Positions 20,465-34,884 of a DNA stretch of 64,000 bases are shown here, piece by piece. This DNA comes from Silene latifolia. Its lineage: Eukaryota; Streptophyta; Magnoliopsida; Caryophyllales; Caryophyllaceae. The notes under the pieces were generated by a model. That model worked only from the letters and a program-made list of their open reading frames with translations, made no database searches and was not told the origin of the DNA. The stretch lies in assembly GCF_048544455.1 (NCBI RefSeq), contig NC_133538.1, positions 25,935,469-25,999,468 of the forward strand. The letters are read 5' to 3'. Numbering within the stretch: the stretch's first letter is position 1; each line of letters opens with the position of its first letter. A program made the position numbers and the translations under genes.

Positions 20465-22862
20465 TACTTCCTGCAGAAGGGATTAGATACAGTTTTTAGG
20501 TACCCAAGCTAAGTTTGATCCCTTATGATTAGTTACTCTATATACTATAGGAATCCAAACTCTTCTAATAACCGTTTTTCTAACCCTTGGTTTATTTGGC
20601 TTGGGAGGAGTTCTAGGGTTAGGGTTTTCTCTTGGTCTAGGAATATCTCTTGGTCTTTCATGACTATTTCCCTTGTGAACAGGTTTACTAGGTTGAGATC
20701 GACAAGGGTTTTGTCAGGTGCTAGGTTTCTTGCTATAGTCGAAGGCCATGTCATAGAACCAACGAAATTAATTGTTTCTTTCTTCGTTAGGTTCCTTAAT
20801 GGAGGTTTCATTATTCTCGTCAACCGTGTCAATAGTTTTAGCATGGTCGGCATTTTTTCGTATATCATGAGCCTTTTTGACACAATTGATTTCGATGTGA
20901 CCTGTATGACCACAGTTATTGCAAATCAGGTATTCAGGAAGATCAGCATACTTCCTTTTTCTGAAATCAAAATTCGAAGGTGTTGATTTGCATTTAGAGT
21001 GATCTCTACGGCTGTAGCACTCATGTTCTAACCCCATCTTCATATTATTGTCAGATTGTTCGGTTAGGAAGTTTAGGACTTATGTGCTACCTTCCCACTT
21101 ATCATGGACCTTTCTAGCATGTATAGGTAGGTCTTTTAGGGTTTTAAGTTCCTCTTGACATTTCGTCTGATCTACATCATTATCTTTATTAAAGTTATCA
21201 CGAAAGTCTTGGAATCGTTTGTTAAGAAGGAATACAGCATCGGAATGTTGTTTCTTAACATTGATCATGTCAGTCTTAGATTCCTTTAATTGCTTTGACA
21301 GGGAATCTCTCTTTCTTTTGGTCTAAGATCACTACTTCATCACATGTGATTCTAGTTTCCAAAAGTTCTTTGGCTTTTCTAAGTTCTAAAGTTATAGCTT
21401 CATTAGCTATAACTTTGGCTTGAAGGTGTTTGATGTTAAGCTTTAGGTCGGAAGTTATAGCTTCATTAGCTATAACTTTGGACTCTAATTCCTTCTTTTC
21501 AGCCATAGTAGAGTCTAACGTTGTTGCTTTCTCAGCTATAACTTTAGACTTCAACTTCTTAGCCTTAGCCTTCAGAGTGTAATTCTCTTCCGCAATTTCA
21601 AGAATCTGTTCCTGCTTTAGATCTTTTAGCTCCAAGTCCTGTTCGTGACACTTATCGATAGATTGTTCAAAGAATTCAATTAAAGCACTTTTAGATAATT
21701 TCTTAACGCATTTTTTAAGCTCAAGATAACTTACCTCTTCATCGTCATCTTCGTCTGATTCTCCAAGAAAGCAATAGTTTGAGTGTGAGTTTGTGCTTTC
21801 ATCGTCGCTATCGGAGATTAGGTCAAGACTAACACTGCTGAGGCAAAGGTTAGCCATTTCATCGTCTTCAGATCCCTCGTCATCTTCTGAGTCAAGGTAT
21901 CCCCAACATGAAGCCATCATCACTTGTTTGAATTCTCTCTTTGCCTTCTCGCGTTTTGTCTTGTCCTTGATCTTCTCCCATGTTGGACAATCCTTGATCA
22001 TATGACCAGATTCTCCACACTTGAAGCAACCTCTATTTGCAAAGGACGACTTTGATTCAGTAACTTTTTTGTTGGATGACTTAATGTTGTTGTAGGATGA
22101 TTTTGTTTGTTTGTTTCGAAATATCTTATTTTTGAAACCGCGTGCAAACAGAACAATTTTATCCTCTAGTTCAGAGTCAACTTCTTCGCTTTTTAAGGCT
22201 ATACTCTTATTTCGGCTTGGTTCAGCGTCATCTTTGTTAAGAGTAATTTCATGGGCCATGAGAACACCATTGAGTTCTTGATAGGATAGGTTTTCAAGAT
22301 CTCGTGATTCCTCCATTGCAGTGACCTTAGCACACCACTTCTTAGTCAGGCTTCTAAGAACCTTTCTAGAAATGTCCTCAGTACTGAATTTCCTACCTAG
22401 GTTTTTTAGTTCGCTTATGATGCTTGAAAACCTTGCGGACATACTATCTAAGGACTCATTAGGCTCCATAATGAATAGCTCATATTTTTGCATAAGCAAA
22501 TCTATTCGGTGCTTCCTAACAATGGAAGTACCTTCTTAAGCTAGTTCAAGCCCATCCCATATCTCCTTGGCCGTAGAACATGAATAAAACCGATCAAACT
22601 CTGTAGAAGTAATTCCGTTTTGCAGGAGACTTATTGCTTTGGAGTTCTTTTCGGCCTTCTTGTAGTCGGCCTCGACATAGTCCTCTTCTTTCTTTTCATA
22701 GGTAGTGCCTTCCTCGGATGCTACAAGAATTTTGTGCGGTCCGTTTTGGATAATCCTCCAGCACTCCCAATTGTGACCTTTCACATAGTGAGTCATCATG
22801 TTTTTCCACAATGCATAATTCTTCCCATCAAAGACGGGACACTTGAGATATTTGGAATCCAT
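20465..22862 (-). pseudogene. Unit 2 gag and gag-protease linker, broken
   Basis: Starts MDSKYLKCPV like unit 1. A Tyr codon has become TAA after GLELA near 22538, and a small deletion near 21310 shifts the frame in the coiled coil (DQKKERFPVKAI). The zinc knuckle CFKCGESGHMIKDC and the second knuckle CNNCGHTGHIEINC are intact. The gag-end stop and linker stops seen in unit 1 are also present. Confidence 0.85.
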
Positions 22863-22970
22863 TTATCACGTGATAGGCAGCGGAATATAAAACGATAGTA
22901 TAAATGAAAAACAAGATAGATCAGCCTCTTTGCGGTTAGGCAATCAAGAGCACGAGGCTCTGATACCAAT

Positions 22971-24564
22971 TGAAGAATCTATTGATCCAAAATACTCAAG
23001 AGGAGGGGGGGGGGGGGGTGGTGAATTGAGGATTTAAAACTTTTGAAAGCTTTTTCGATTATGTGTATGTAATTGATTATTTAAAGTTTATTGATTAAAC
23101 TTTAACTAATTAACTAGTGAATGTAAAACGAAATAAACAAACGAATGAAAGAACGAGGAGACACACGGTTTTTGAAGTGGTTTAGTTTCACAAGTCAAAA
23201 CCTACGTCCAATATTCTCTATTTATAAATTTAGTACTTTTCTACGGATTACAAATTTACTAACCCAACTCGTACAACTAACTCTAGCTGTAACTCAATGA
23301 GTACCGTCAAATACTCGAGTGTCTAACTTACGCTAATAAGAAAGCACTAATGATTCTTGCAAAGGTTCACGTTAATGAACAAGTAAGAAATCAACTAAGC
23401 ACTATTATCTTTTAACGATAACAATAAGAACGAGTATAGGAGTTTAAAACACACGACCTTTCAAAAATAACAAAACTGTTTTTCTGCTTGAAAACACACG
23501 GTTTGCTTTGTAAAATTAAAATCAATTTTTATTTTAAGGTCTCTATTTTAGATGTTGTAAAGAGGAAGGAAGGAGTAGGGCAACTCGGTTTAAACAAACC
23601 CTAATAGCCAAATATAGGAGATATGTTAACAAATCATATCTTCTATTATTTCTTCTCTAAAAGACTTAAAAGATAATAAAGAATATTCCAAAAGATAGAA
23701 TATAATATATTCAAATATTATCTTTACTATAAATTCTAAGATATGATATGATTCCTAAAACAAGAATATCTTTTATCATAAACAAATATATTAAGCAAGA
23801 TATATAAGATATGTAAAGATATTATTATGGAATAAAATCTTTACCAAATACACCTTACGTCACACGAGATGTCACGGCTCATAAGCCTCGTGACTCGTGC
23901 AAACCCTAGCTCAACATATGGGTTAGAATTTAGGTTTTAAGAGAGGCTTTGTTGAAACCCTAATTAGTAGCATGATCCAACTCATAAGTTGGTCCAAAAC
24001 AACTACTAGTCAACGTTCAACATAAAACCGAACTCCGCACTAAACCGGCTTTAATATATAAATACTTTTATCAAAACATTTAAAATAAACTTTAAACAAT
24101 TTTCAAAACAATTTTGAAACCTTATAAGTCGTGTATAATTAACTTAGCATCTCAATGTTATAGTAGGAGAGCTATAACATTGAGCTCTTTTACTAGTAAT
24201 GTTATAGCTGCAAAGCTATAACTTTACTTATTCAAGAAACTCATTCTTGGTTATCATTACGAGATAATCACCTATACTAATCTAATCTTCAAGGAGATCT
24301 TCGAGTATAGGCTACGTCATCATCCAAGCTTGATTAATCTTTAGACGGATTTCGTTTTCCCCTAAATCTTGAATGAATCTTTATATCGTTTGATCTTGAA
24401 TAGAGGCTTGAACATTTTATACTTTCATCACAATCTCCTTTGTTGCTTGTATTAGATAAGTTGATTCTAAAACACTTAGACAACGATTACGTGCAACAAG
24501 TATATAAAATATAAAACACCTTGACATCATCAAAACATAAAAATATAAGCTATATGGTTCAACA
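22971..24564 (-). repeat. 5' LTR of unit 2
   Basis: 1594 bp with the same termini as the unit 1 LTR; G run at 23005-23018. It has a short deletion just before the TATA region (TTGTAAAGAGGAAGGAAGG), which removes the TATAAATA box, so this copy probably lacks promoter function. Confidence 0.88.
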
Positions 24565-24598
24565 AAGGAGAAAATCATTTTTCTTACACACAATATGG
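24565..24598. other. Copied flanking DNA between units 2 and 3
   Basis: AAGGA plus 29 bp with the same join to TCAAGGTCTC as at 17687/17688. It carries its own variant (ACACACAAT against ACAGACAAT). Confidence 0.9.
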
Positions 24599-25644
24599 TC
24601 AAGGTCTCTATTTTAGATGTTGTAAAGAGTAAAGTATTTATAGGAAGGAAAGAGTAGGGCAACTCGGTTTACACAAACCCTAATAGCCGAATATAGGAGA
24701 TATGTTAACAAATCATATCTTCTATTATTTCTTTCCTAAAAGCCTTAAAAGATAATAAAAATATTCCAAAAGATAGAATATAATCTATTCAAATTTTATC
24801 TTTACTATAAATTCTAAGATATGATAAGATTTCCTAAAACAAGAATATCTTTTATCATAAATAAATGTATTAAGCAAGATATATAAGATATTTAAAGATA
24901 TTATTATGGAATAAAATCTTTACCAAATACACCTTAGGTAACACAAGATGTCACGGCTCATAAGCCTCGTGATTCGTGCAAACCCTAGCTTAACATATGG
25001 GTTAGAATTTAGGTTTTAAGAGAGACTTTGTTGAAACCCTAATTAGTAGCATGATCCAACTCATAAGTTGGTCCAAAACAACTACTAGTCAACGTTCAAC
25101 ATAAAACCGAACTCCGCATTAAACCGGCTTTAATATATAAATACTTTTATCAAAACATTTAAAATAAACTTTAAACAATTTTTAAAACAATTTTGAAACC
25201 TTTTAAGTCGTGTATAATAAACTCAGCATCTCAATGTTATAGTAGGAGAGCTATAACATTGAGCTCTTTTACTAGTAATGTTATAGCTGCAAAGCTATAA
25301 CTTTACTAATTCAAGAAACTCATTCTTGGTTATCATTACGAGATAATAACCTATACTATTCTAATCTTCAAGGAGATCTTCGAGTATAGGCTACGTCATC
25401 ATTCAAGCTTGATTAATCTTTAGACGGACTTCGTCTTCTCCTAAATCTTGAATGAATCTTCATATCGTTTGATCTTGAATAGAGGCTTGAACATTTTATA
25501 CTTTCATCACAATCTCCTTTGTTGATTGTATTAGATAAGTTGATTCCAAAACACTTAGACAAACGATTACGCACAATAAGTATATAAAATATAAAACACC
25601 TTGACATCATCAAAACATAAACATATAAGCTATATGGTTCAACT
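24599..25644 (-). repeat. Truncated 3' LTR of unit 3 (U3 only)
   Basis: Same extent as 17688-18734, beginning at the same base. Hairpins, TATA box and polypurine junction retained. Confidence 0.9.
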
Positions 25645-27326
25645 AATTCCCCCTTCTTAATATTCCCTAGAATATTGTCCATGGGGTGTGAGCTCTTGTA
25701 TTTCCACTTTGTTGAAGTACTTGGTTCATCATCATTACTTGAGCTTGACCCAACTTCATTTGGATCGGAATTGGAGGAAGTTCCCCCTGAATCCAATCCG
25801 GGTGTTGTATTAGAGCCGCTTATAACCTCGGACTCTACACCTTGATTTGGATTCAATGTTATAGTAACATTATCTATAACATTGGTTTGGGAGTCTTTAT
25901 TTTGAGTCAATGTTATAGTATCATCAACTATAGCTTTGGTTTTCTCCTTTTTATCTTTTGAGGAACGATCAAGTTCATCATTCATTCCCTCAATCTCATT
26001 ATCTTCCAATTCTAGTTCCGGGGGATCGTCTCTTGAAAGACAGAAGTCGGGTGCGTCCAAGTCTTCTTCCTCATCCTGTATAGGCTTATCAAACACGTTA
26101 TCTTCATCTAAAATAACGTGTACACTTTCTTCAATACAAAGAGTTCTCTTATTGAAGACTTTGTAAGACTTACTATGATTTGAGTATCCTATGAAAATCG
26201 CCTCATCAATCCTAGGGTAGAATTTACTTAACCGGTTTTTACCGTTGTTGTGAACAAAACATTTACTCCCAAAGCAACGAAGATGGGAGATATTAGGTTT
26301 TCGACCTCTTAGGAGTTCGTATGGGGTTTTCTTAAGATTAGGTCGAATCATAGCATGATTATGGATATAACAAGAAGTACTAATGGCTTCAGCCCAAAAG
26401 TTACGAGGTAAACCACTACACAAAAGCATTGTACGTGTCATATCTTCCAAGGTTCTATTCATACGTTCAACGACACCATTTTGTTGAGAAGTTCTTGGTG
26501 CAGAAAAGTTATGCCCTACACCATTAACTCTACAATATTTAATGAAAGCTTGATTGTCAAACTTGGTGCCATGATCCGTACGAATAGATACAAGATTAGT
26601 CTTATATTTGTTTTGAACACGTTCTATAAGACAATCAAATTCATCAAAATTTTCGTCTTTTGAATCAAGAAAGATAGCCCATACATACCTTGAGTAATCA
26701 TTTACAAGAACAAAGACGTACTTGGATCCTCCTCTACTCCTTACCTTCATTGGTCCACATAAATCCATGTGTACTAATTCCAAGGCTTGATTTATGCTTA
26801 CTACTCTTTTCGGTTTGAACGATGATCTTACTTGTTTGCACCTTCCACACGTGTCACACATCCTTTCTTGGTCGAACTTGATCTTAGGTAACCCTTCAAC
26901 CAAGTCCCACTTCTTGTGTTTATTCAAGGTTAGTGAGCTAATGTGACCAAGCCGTTTATGCCATAAACAAAAATTATCAAGAGTAACATTCATGCATGAA
27001 AAAAATTTAGTAGGCACATCATTTAAATCTACCATATAAACATTTCTTTTCCTGTGGCCTTCTAGAATAACATTGCTAGTTCCTTCAATAATAATGCGAC
27101 AACTATCAGTATGAAAAACTACTTTGTTTCCATTGTCGTATAGTTGAGATATGCTTAGCAAGCTATGTTTTAGTCCATCCACGAGATAAATGTCACTGAT
27201 TGCATGAGACTTAGAAATTCCGATTTTGCCAACGCCAATAACTTTTCCCTTTTTGTTGTCCCCGAACGTTACTTTTCCTCCGTTGAAGGGCTTGAGTGAA
27301 AGAAACAGATTCTTATCTCTAGTCAT
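25645..27326 (-). pseudogene. Unit 3 protease-integrase with linker, RT missing
   Basis: The longest open pol frame of the array. It runs from just inside the protease site (MTRDKNLF, where Gly of MTGDK is Arg) through HHCC, the integrase core (LVHMDLCGP, IRTDHGTKF, QNGVVERMNRT), the integrase tail and the acidic linker to NIKKGE and the polypurine tract. The three catalytic acidic residues of integrase are present. RT and RNase H are absent as in the other units. Confidence 0.87.
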
Positions 27327-29775
27327 GTGTCTTGAACATCAACTATCAAGATACCATTGATTGTTTTCTTTCACTATTTCCTGCAGAAGGGATTAGATAC
27401 AGTTTTTAGGTACCCAAGCTAAGTTTGATCCCTTATGATTAGTTACTCTATATACTATAGGAATCCAAAATCTTCTAATAACCGTTTTTCTAACCCTTGG
27501 TTTATTTGGCTTGGCTGGAGTTCTAGGGTTAGGGTTTTCTCTTGGTCTAGGAATATCTCTTGGTCTTTCATGACTATTTCCCTTGTGAACAGGTTTACTA
27601 GGTTGAGATCGACAAGGGTTTTGTCAGGTGCTAGGTTTCTTGCTATAGTCGAAGGCCATGTCATAGAACCAACGAAATTAATTGTTCCTTTCTTCGTTAG
27701 GTTCCTTAATGGAGGTTTCATCATTCTCGTCAACCGTGTCAATAGTTTTAGCATGGTCGGCATTTTTTCGTATATCATGAGCCTTTTTGACACAATTGAT
27801 TTCGATGTGACCTGTATGACCACAGTTATTGCAAATAAGGTATTCAGGAAGATCAGCATACTTCCTTTTTTTGAAATCAAAATTCGAAGGTGTTGATTTG
27901 CATTTAGAGTGATCTCTACGGCTGTAGCACTCATGTTCTAACCCCATCTTCATATTATTGTCAGATTGTTCGGTTAGGAAGTTTAGGACTTATGTGCTAC
28001 CTTCCCACTTATCATGGACCTTTCTAGCATGTATAAGTAGGTCTTTTAGGGTTTTAAGTTCCTCTTGACATTTCGTGTGATCTACATCATTATCTTTATT
28101 AAAGTTATCACGAAAGTCTTTGAATCGTTTGTTAAGAAGGAATACAGCATCGGAATGTTGTTTCTTAACATTGATCATGTCAGTCTTAGATTCCTTTAAT
28201 TGCTTTGAAAGGGAATCTATCTCTTTCTTTTGGTCTAAGATCACTACTTCATCACATGTGATTCTAGTTTCCAAAAGTTCTTTGGCTTTTCTATGTTCTA
28301 AAGTTATAGCTTCATTAGCTATAACTTTGGCTTGAAGGTGTTTGATGTTAAGCTTTAGGTCGGAAGTTATAGCTTCATTAGCTATAACTTTGGACTCTAA
28401 TTCCTTCTTTTCAGCCATAGTGGAGTCTAACGTTGTTGCTTTCTCAGCTATAACTTTAGACTTCAACTTCTTAGCCTTATCCTTCAGAGTGTAATTCTCT
28501 TCCGCAATTTCAAGAATCTGTTCCTGCTTTAGATCTTTTAGCTCCAAGTCCTGTTCGTGACACTTATCGAGAGATTGTTCAAAGAATTCAATTAAAGCAC
28601 TTTTAGATAATTTCTTAACGCATTTTTTAAGCTCAAGATAACTTACCTCTTCATCGTCATCTTCGTCTGATTCTCCAAGAAAGCAATAGTTTGAGTGTGA
28701 GTTTGTGCTTTCATCGTTGCTATCGGAGATTAGGTCAAGACTAACACTGCTGAGACAAAGGTTAGCCATTTCATCGTCTTCAGATCCCTCGTCATCTTCT
28801 GAGTCAAGGTATCCCCAACATGAAGCCATCATCACTTGTTTGAATTCTCTCTTTGTCTTCTCGTATTTTGTCTTGTCCTTGATCTTCTCCCATGTTGGAC
28901 AATCCTTGATCATATGACCAGATTCTCCACACTTGAAGCAACCTCTATTTGCAAAGGACGACTTTGATTCAGTAACCTTTTTGTTGGATGACTTGTTGTT
29001 GTTGTAGGATGATTTTATTTGTTTGTTTCGAAATATCTTATTTTTGAAACCGCGTGCAAACAGAACAATTTTATCCTCTAGTTCAGAGTCAACTTCTTCG
29101 CTTTTTAAGGCCATACTCTTATTTCGGCTTGGTTCAGCGTCATCTTTGTTAAGAGTAATTTCATGGGCCATGAGAACACCATTGAGTTCTTGATAGGATA
29201 GGTTTTCAAGATCTCGTGATTCCTCCATTGCAGTGACCTTAGCACACCACTTCTTAGTCAGGCTTCTAAGAACCTTTCTAGCAATGTCCTCAGTACTGAA
29301 TTTCCTACCTAGGTTTTTTAGTTCGTTTATGATGCTTGAAAACCTTGCGGACATACTATCTAAGGACTCATTAGGCTCCATAATGAATAGCTCATATTTT
29401 TGCATAAGCAAATCTATTCGGTGCTTCCTAACAATGGAAGTACCTTCATAAGCTAGTTCAAGCCCATCCCATATCTCCTTGGCCGTAGAACATGAATAAA
29501 ACCGATCAAACTCTGTAGAAGTAATTCCGTTTTGCAGGAGACTTATTGCTTTGGAGTTCTTTTCGGCCTTCTTGTAGTCGGCCTCGACATAGTCCTCTTC
29601 TTTCTTTTCATAGGTAGTGCCTTCCTCGGATGCTACAAGAATATTGTGCGGTCCGTTTTGGATAATCCTCCAAAGCCTCCCAATCGTGACCTTTCACATA
29701 GTGAGTCATCATGTTTTTCCACAATGCATAATTCTTCCCATTAAAGACGGGACACTTGAGATATTTGGAATCCAT
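27327..29775 (-). pseudogene. Unit 3 gag and linker, frameshifted near the N-terminus
   Basis: The start codon at 29775 is followed by an inserted base near 29673 (CCAAAGCC against CCAGCAC), which shifts the frame. From 29411 to 27990 the frame is open with the capsid region, the knuckle CFKCGESGHMIKDC and the coiled coil with KVIANEAIT repeats. The shared TAA and linker stops follow, with a second knuckle between. Confidence 0.85.
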
Positions 29776-29882
29776 TTATCACGTGATAGGCAGCGGAATA
29801 TAAAACGATAGTATAAATGAAAAACAAGATAGATCAGCCTCTTTGCGGTTAGGCGAACAAGATCACGAGGCTCGATACCAAT

Positions 29883-31490
29883 TGAAGAGTCTATTGATCC
29901 AAAATACTCAAGAGGGGGGGGGGGGGAAGGGGTGAATTGAGGATTTAAAACTTTTGAAAGCTTTTTCGATTATGTGTATGTAATTGATTATTTAAAGTTT
30001 ATTGATTAAACTTTAACTAATCAACTAGTGAATGTTAAACGAAAGAAACAAACGAATGAAAGAACGAGGAGACACACGGTTTTTGAAGTGGTTTAGTTTC
30101 ACAAGTCAAAACCTACGTCCAATATTCTCGATTTATAAATTTAGTACTTTTCTACGGATTACAAATTTACTAACCCAACTCGTACAACTAACTCTAGTCA
30201 GAACTCAATGAGTACCGTTAAATACTCGAGTGTCTAACTTACGCTAATAAGAAAGCACTAATGATTCTTGCAAAGGTTCACGTTAATGAACAAGTAAGAA
30301 ATCAACTAAGCACTATTATCTTGTGACGATAACAATAAGAACGAGTATAGGAGTTTAAAACACACGACCTTTCAAAAATAACAAAACGGTTTTTCTGCTT
30401 GAAAACACACGGTTTGCTTTGTAAAATTAAAATCAATTTTTATTTTAAGGTCTCTATTTTAGATGTTGTAAAGAGTAAAGTATTTATAGGAAGGAAGGAG
30501 TAGGGCAACTCGGTTTAAACAAACCGTAATAGCCAAATATAGGAGATATGTTAACAAATCATATCTTCTATTATTTCTTCTCTAAAAGCCTTAAAAGATA
30601 ATAAAGAATATTCCAAAAGATAGAATATAATATATTCAAATATTATCTTTACTATAAATTCTAAGATATGATATGATTCCTAAAACAAGAATATCTTTTA
30701 TCATAAACAAATATATTAAGCAAGATATATAAGATATGTAAAGATATTATTATGGAATAAAATCTTTACCAAATACACCTTAGGTCACACGAGATGTCAC
30801 GGCTCATAAGCCTCGTGACTCGTGCAAACCCTAGCTCAACATATGGGTTAGAATTTAGGTTTTAAGAGAGGCTTTGTTGAAACCCTAATTAGTAGCATGA
30901 TCCAACCCATAAGTTGGTCCAAAACAACTACTAGTCAACGTTCAACATAAAACCGAACTCCGCATTAAACCGGCTTTAATATATAAATACTTTTATCAAA
31001 ACATTTAAAATAAACTTTAAACAATTTTCAAAACAATTTTGAAACCTTATAAGTCGTGTATAATAAACTTAGCATCTCAATGTTATAGTAGGAGAGCTAT
31101 AACATTGAGCTCTTTTACTAGTAATGTTATAGCTGCAAAGCTATAACTTTACTAATGCAAGAAACTCATTCTTGGTTATCATTACGAGATAATCACCTAT
31201 ACTATTATAATCTTCAAGGAGATCTTCGAGTATAGGCTACGTCATCATCCAAGCTTGATTAATCTTTAGACGGACTTCGTCTTCCCCTAAATATTGAATG
31301 AATCTTCATATCGTTTGATCTTGAATAGAGGCTTGAACATTTTATACTTTCATCACAATCTCCTTTGTTGCTTGTATTAGATAAGCTGATTCTAAAACAC
31401 TTAGACAAACGATTACGTGCAACAAGTATATAAAATATAAAACACCTTGACATCATCAAAACATAAAAATATAAGCTATATGGTTCAACA
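29883..31490 (-). repeat. 5' LTR of unit 3, outer end of the array
   Basis: 1608 bp ending at the real insertion boundary; AAGGA follows at 31491-31495. G run at 29914-29926. TATA box and hairpins present. Confidence 0.9.
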
Positions 31491-32780
<1,290 letters not shown>

Positions 32781-33409
32781 CTTATGCCACTAGAAGAGGC
32801 ACCTTATTGCGGTGGTGGGAAAGATTGAGGCATTTAAAAGCCTCGTTGTTGAACTTTATGAGGCGGCACATAAGCTTGTTGTTGCGGGGGAGGTGTTGGA
32901 TTCAATACATTTTGACTATTCCATCTCAAGTTAGGATGAACTCCAGCTTGGTTATTGTAATAGGAGCCTCCTTGCCTAAATTGTTGAAAGGCATAAACTT
33001 GCTCTTTCTCAGCTAAATAATCCACGACAGTATAACCATTTTCGCCACATCTGTCACATGAGACAGTTTCTTGTCTAGACAACAAGTGAACCGTCTGTTG
33101 ATTCCCCGCAGCCTGCAACTCGATTTTATCAAATCTGGCATTCATGGCTTCCAGCTGAGCCATAAGTGCGCTATTATCAGTAGAAACCATTCAAATGCCG
33201 CTTCTAGGATTCCCATATTCAGTACAATGGGTATCCATCTCTTCTATAATTCCCCATCCTTTATCATCGTCAATGTTCTTCTAGAACCAACCATTAGCTG
33301 CAGCATCTAAAATAGCATGGTGGTCATCATACAACCCATTATAGAACTGGTTGCACAAAAACCACTAGTTAAAACCATGATGTGGGACAGACCGAACAAG
33401 CTTCTTAAA
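32781..33409 (-). pseudogene. AthB gag, C-terminal fragment
   Basis: Continues the frame of 43933-44578 across the AthA insertion: FKKLVRSV, then the Athila gag region MNARFDKIELQA, a degenerate zinc knuckle (CDRCGENGYTVVDY, where the His and last Cys are Tyr) and NPTPPPQQQAYVPPHK. Cut at 32781 by the copia LTR. Stops lie between the pieces. Matches AthA gag closely in order of motifs. Confidence 0.8.
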
Positions 33410-33414
33410 CCGAC

Positions 33415-34884
33415 TGACACGTCTGTCGTATACCTGTCAAAAATAAACTAACTCAACTAACTATATAGCTAGGGAAGTCAGGTCGAACTCCACAGGGAGG
33501 CAAGATATTTGTAGAAGTCCGTCTATTTGGTCACAAATGGGGGGGTTGTTTGATTTGTTATCTAAACTACGAGTTTTGAAGGGAAGAGAAATAAAGGGCA
33601 AGAGCAGTAAAGGCAAAAAATGAGTTTAAACTATCAGATAAAGAGGGATTTGTCAGGATTTCAGTTCACTACGGTAGTCCAGTGACTCAGCTGTAAATGA
33701 CTCAGACTAATTAATGTAAGACGGATGTTGAAAGGTCCTCTCGGTCCACTTTCTATCCTAAAATACCGCTAACTTAACTTTCATTCTCGTCAGGGTAGTC
33801 TACTGTTCATAGCAGGCCTATTTAGTCCAATCTTTCGATCTAGGATTAATTTTAGCCAGATTAAGGGTTAACTTAGAAGTGTGCACTCAACTAAGTCGAA
33901 TAAATACAATTAAATTCCTATGGTGACAGAGCCTTGTAATCAATTCGTCTAATTCATTTACTACATCGTCACTTTCCTACCGCAGATCCTCTAATCCCAA
34001 CATGAAAAGGGTTAGCAACTCATATCACTAATTAAACTAACAGCAGATAAAATTCCAGCAGTAAACATAATGAAATAAATAATAAATTGCATAAAGAGAA
34101 ATTAGGGCAAAGGAAATAAATAGAGTAAAGGAGAAATTAAGCAAACAATGATTGATTATTATAAAGATGAGAGGAAGGAATTACAATCGAGTGAATTCCG
34201 GCGTAAAGAACACAAATTCTGAGAGAGAATAATCCCAAAAGTAAGGTTACAGTAGAGAGAAATAAGCAACGTAACAAGTTTACAGTAGAAAGTTTAGATG
34301 ATCAAAAGATCGATCCTAATGACCTAGTAAAGCGTGCTTAAATAGCAAAGTAATTAAGTTTAGCGAAATTAAACATAACACGGGCTGTTTAAAGCCAATA
34401 AATAGCGAAACCACTCGATCCAGTGGATTAAAACCACTCGATCGAGCAAACATGTTAGCAAATCTACTCGATCGAGTAGAAAGTTACTCGATCGAGTAAC
34501 TGGCGTTTCTACAAGATAAGGATCGAGTGGAAAACCACTCGATCGACCACCCGAGGACGTAGAAACCACTCGATCGAGTGGTAAAACTACTCGATCGAGT
34601 TCTTTATCTTCAAATCAGCTCAAGTCCGCGCCTAAATGCCTCGTAATCCGTGTCATGACGCTTCCAAATGCAGTATCTCACTCTGGAACAATCCCGTCTC
34701 CTCTAGATGCATGCAAAAAGGACGAAAAAGGGTGCGATTCCACTACTTTCGCGTTCATTTCTACAAAATGGACAAAACGAACCAAAGTAGCCAATTTGGG
34801 GCAAAATACCATAGAAACAGTATAGAAATGCATCGAAATACGTGCTAAAATAGGCTAAGAAGACTATATAAAAAGCACGTATCA
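33415..34884 (-). repeat. 3' LTR of AthA
   Basis: 1470 bp. Palindromes built on CTCGATCGAG occupy about 34410-34600. Next to it, at 34885-34903, lies the polypurine tract. It differs from the 5' LTR by scattered changes and by the length of the G run near 33540. Confidence 0.9.

Larger units (their letters stand above)
203..31490 (-). mobile_element. SIRE/Maximus-like copia element amplified as three tandem units, lacking RT-RNase H
   Basis: The outer termini are TGAAGAG at 203 and ...TTCAACA at 31490, flanked by AAGGA at 198-202 and 31491-31495, so one insertion event founded the array. Reading on the minus strand, each unit is a full 5' LTR (about 1.6 kb), an initiator-Met primer site, about 4.24 kb of gag-PR-INT, then a 3' LTR. 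The units lie at about 2521-17687 (unit 1, enlarged by a later 8.2 kb insertion), 17688-24598 (unit 2) and 24599-31525 (unit 3, running into the flank). In units 2 and 3 the 3' LTR is cut short and joined to 34 bp of flank. No RT or RNase H coding sequence occurs in any unit, so movement must have depended on enzymes supplied in trans. Assignment to SIRE/Maximus rests on gag and integrase style and is moderate. Confidence 0.85.

Noticed and set aside
203-31490. Three separate insertions of the same element side by side
   Set aside because: Inner junctions carry copied flank and truncated LTRs with identical breakpoints, and only the outer ends have the target duplication.
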